Shown piece after piece: positions 62,453 to 64,000 of a stretch of 64,000 nt of DNA. Each line of letters begins with the position of its first letter. Positions within the stretch are counted from its first letter, which is position 1. This DNA comes from Persicitalea sp038235275 (GTDB lineage Bacteria > Bacteroidota > Bacteroidia > Cytophagales > Spirosomataceae). The notes under the pieces are model-generated. The model searched no databases. It was not told the DNA's origin and saw only the letters and a program-made list of their open reading frames with translations. Location of the stretch: the NCBI GenBank assembly GCA_038235275.1, contig JBBSUC010000009.1:1-64000 (forward strand), given 5' to 3'. A program made the position numbers and the translations under genes.

Positions 62453-63667
62453 ATGGCTACCAAGCGACCCGCCGCCCTCGGCTTTATCTTCGTTACCCTC
62501 CTCATCGACATCACGGGCATCGGCATTATCATCCCGGTTCTCCCCACCCTCATCACCGAACTCATCGGCGGCACGCTGAGCCAGGCCGCGCGCTACGGCG
62601 GCTGGCTGCTGTTCACCTACGCTTTCGTGCAGTTCCTGTGCGCCCCCATCATCGGTGGCCTAAGCGACCAATACGGGCGGCGGCCCATTCTGCTGGCCTC
62701 GCTGTTTGGCTTTGGGATGGATTATCTGTTCTTGGCTTACGCCCCCACCATTGCGTGGCTTTTCGTCGGGCGTGTCATCGCGGGCTTTCTGGGGGCAAGT
62801 TTCACTACGGGAGCGGCCTACATCGCCGACGTAAGTACGCCCGAGAATCGCGCCCAAAATTTTGGGCTAATCGGCGCGGCCTTCGGGCTGGGCTTTATTA
62901 TCGGCCCGGTTATCGGCGGGCTGCTGGGACAGTACGGCTCGCGGGTGCCATTTTTGGCGGCGGCGGTGCTATCGCTGCTCAACTGGCTGTACGGGTACTT
63001 CGTCCTGCCCGAGTCGCTCAAACCCGAAAACCGCCGCCAATTCAGTTGGAAGCGGGCCAATCCGGTGGGAGCCTTGCGGCATTTGCAGAAATTTCCGGTC
63101 ATTTCCGGGCTGATCGTTTCGCTGGTGTTGTTGTACGTGGCTTCCCACGCGGTGCAAAGCGTTTGGTCTTATTATACCATGGAGAAATTTGAGTGGCATG
63201 AGGCCCAAATCGGCTACTCGCTGGGAGCCGTGGGCTTGCTGAGTGCCATTGTGCAGGGCGGTTTGATCCGCATAATTATTCCCAAACTGGGCCGCGAGCG
63301 GAGCGTCTATATCGGCTTGCTGTTCAGCTCCATCGGTCTGACGCTCTTCGCCTTTGCCTCCCAGGGCTGGATGATGTATGCCTTTATGGTACCCTACATT
63401 CTGGGTGGTATCGCCGGCCCTGCCATCCAGGGGTTGGTTTCTACGCAGGTGCCGCCCAACGAGCAGGGCGAGTTACAGGGCGGACTCACCAGTTTACAAA
63501 GCGTCACGGCCATCATTGGCCCGCCGCTCATGACCGGCCTCTTCGCCTACTTCACCCGCCACGACACTTCCTTCTATTTTCCCGGTGCCCCTATGCTACT
63601 AGCCGCTGTCCTGGCGTTGATCAGTACCATCCTTGCCTGGAGAAGCTTCAAGGTAGTGGAGAGTTGA
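62453..63667 (+). CDS. TetA-like MFS transporter
   Basis: 404 residues from ATG 62453, the first methionine before the conserved ALGFIFVTLLIDITGIGIIIPVLP. Twelve transmembrane helices. MFS motif A reads GGLSDQYGRRP and motif C-like GFIIGPVIGGLLGQYG, both typical of the TCR/Tet drug:H+ antiporter group. Real substrate unknown; drug-like efflux is only suggested. A TACTTTTG box at 62428-62435 lies just upstream but leaves almost no leader, so readthrough from the sulfatase gene is equally likely. The frame is open upstream into the sulfatase gene, which does not make it part of the protein. Confidence 0.92.
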   Translation: MATKRPAALGFIFVTLLIDITGIGIIIPVLPTLITELIGGTLSQAARYGGWLLFTYAFVQFLCAPIIGGLSDQYGRRPILLASLFGFGMDYLFLAYAPTIAWLFVGRVIAGFLGASFTTGAAYIADVSTPENRAQNFGLIGAAFGLGFIIGPVIGGLLGQYGSRVPFLAAAVLSLLNWLYGYFVLPESLKPENRRQFSWKRANPVGALRHLQKFPVISGLIVSLVLLYVASHAVQSVWSYYTMEKFEWHEAQIGYSLGAVGLLSAIVQGGLIRIIIPKLGRERSVYIGLLFSSIGLTLFAFASQGWMMYAFMVPYILGGIAGPAIQGLVSTQVPPNEQGELQGGLTSLQSVTAIIGPPLMTGLFAYFTRHDTSFYFPGAPMLLAAVLALISTILAWRSFKVVES

Positions 63668-63683
63668 GAGTTTCCCCCTAATT

Positions 63684-63715
63684 CTTGCATACCACGAAGA
63701 AAAGATTTTATTTTG
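63684..63715 (+). promoter_or_regulatory. Promoter of the PpiD-like gene
   Basis: CTTG (63684-63687), 20 bp, then TTATTTTG (63708-63715), the same boxes and spacing as the receptor promoter at 8587-8620. The ATG follows 23 bp later. Confidence 0.55.
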
Positions 63716-63738
63716 CGGGTCAAATTTGAAAATGTATC

Positions 63739-64000
63739 ATGTCAGTAATTAACAAGATTAGAGAAAAATCCGGTTGGGCCGTGGGGTTCATCGGTATCAG
63801 TATTACCCTTTTCGTGCTGGGCGACCTCTTCGGTAACAACACGCTTTTCGGCGGAGGTAATAATCAGACGCTCGGCGAAATCGACGGAAAGGAGATCAAT
63901 ATCCAGGATTTTCAGTCGCGGATGGATGTTATGCGACAAAATTATGAGGCCCAGACGGGCCGCTCGGCGGGCGAACAGGAGCTCACCGCCCTACGCGAGC
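63739..64000 (+). CDS. PpiD/SurA-like peptidyl-prolyl isomerase, 5' part only
   Basis: The first 87 residues are visible; the gene runs off the right edge. The N-terminus VINKIREKSGWAVGFIGISI leads into a single membrane helix (about 12-33) and then the SurA_N-like region LGEIDGKEINIQDFQSRMD. This matches the membrane-anchored periplasmic chaperone PpiD type of Bacteroidota, in which parvulin domains follow further downstream. The isomerase domain itself is not visible, so the activity is inferred from the N-terminus alone. Confidence 0.8.
   Translation, partial: MSVINKIREKSGWAVGFIGISITLFVLGDLFGNNTLFGGGNNQTLGEIDGKEINIQDFQSRMDVMRQNYEAQTGRSAGEQELTALRE

Noticed and set aside
1..64000. CRISPR arrays, tRNA or rRNA genes, integrases, transposases, toxin-antitoxin pairs
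   Set aside because: None seen by reading; tRNAs could still be missed without a covariance search.

Overview
The window reads as chromosomal DNA of a Bacteroidota bacterium, most likely order Cytophagales (Spirosoma/Dyadobacter-like). The signs are Oar-like and OMP_b-brl-type TonB-dependent receptors, a secreted protein ending in a gliding-motility (CHU_C, type B T9SS) domain, a PorE-like OmpA protein, a Bacteroidota-type LptD, DUF4142, and several promoters of the TTTG / TAnnTTTG class instead of E. coli-type promoters with Shine-Dalgarno sites. GC is moderately high by eye. Genus and species cannot be fixed from this window. I see no rRNA, tRNA, CRISPR array, intact insertion sequence or phage gene.

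Layout. 0-5 kb: FAH-family hydrolase, triosephosphate isomerase, a periplasmic retropepsin-PDZ protein, a GntR/UTRA regulator and deoxyribose-phosphate aldolase. 5-10.7 kb: a large Oar-like receptor divergent from selenophosphate synthetase (selD), then an SDR. 10.8-16.8 kb: CE15-like esterase and GH16 glucanase opposite a long Asp-box (sortilin-like) propeller protein and a DUF985 cupin. 17-23.2 kb: DUF4142 lipoprotein, EamA exporter, second receptor, MsrB and a pappalysin-like metalloprotease lipoprotein. 23.3-25 kb: an AT-richer decayed block with a truncated, frameshifted receptor remnant and a secreted-protein gene carrying an in-frame TAA. 25-33 kb: acyl-CoA carboxylase beta subunit, Uma2 protein, MCE protein, amidase, divergent LptD and an SDR, with an envelope-biogenesis flavour. 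33-39 kb: type B T9SS candidate substrate, PorE-like protein, IspE and a cytochrome oxidase subunit III-like protein. 39-44.4 kb: two small membrane proteins, an acyltransferase-like membrane protein, QueA, PduO-type cobalamin adenosyltransferase and GH43.

44.7-54 kb is a surface-polysaccharide locus on one strand with tight or overlapping joints: LbetaH acyltransferase, GT4, a GT-A-like transferase broken by an in-frame TAA, UDP-GlcNAc 2-epimerase, an unrecognised polytopic protein, a polytopic-protein/GT-B fusion, another GT4 and an O-antigen polymerase/ligase-like protein. No flippase, Wzc or exporter is in view. 54-64 kb: TerC, an RluB-like pseudouridine synthase with a long charged repeat-bearing N-terminus, acetoacetyl-CoA synthetase, S41 protease, sulfatase, an MFS transporter and the start of a PpiD-like chaperone gene that runs off the right edge.

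Most of the window is ordinary core genome. The parts most worth a second look are the decayed block at 23.3-25 kb, the polysaccharide locus (broken transferase and fusion protein), the repeat-rich gntR-deoC spacer, and the T9SS substrate/PorE-like pair. I did not find a clearly new multi-gene system.
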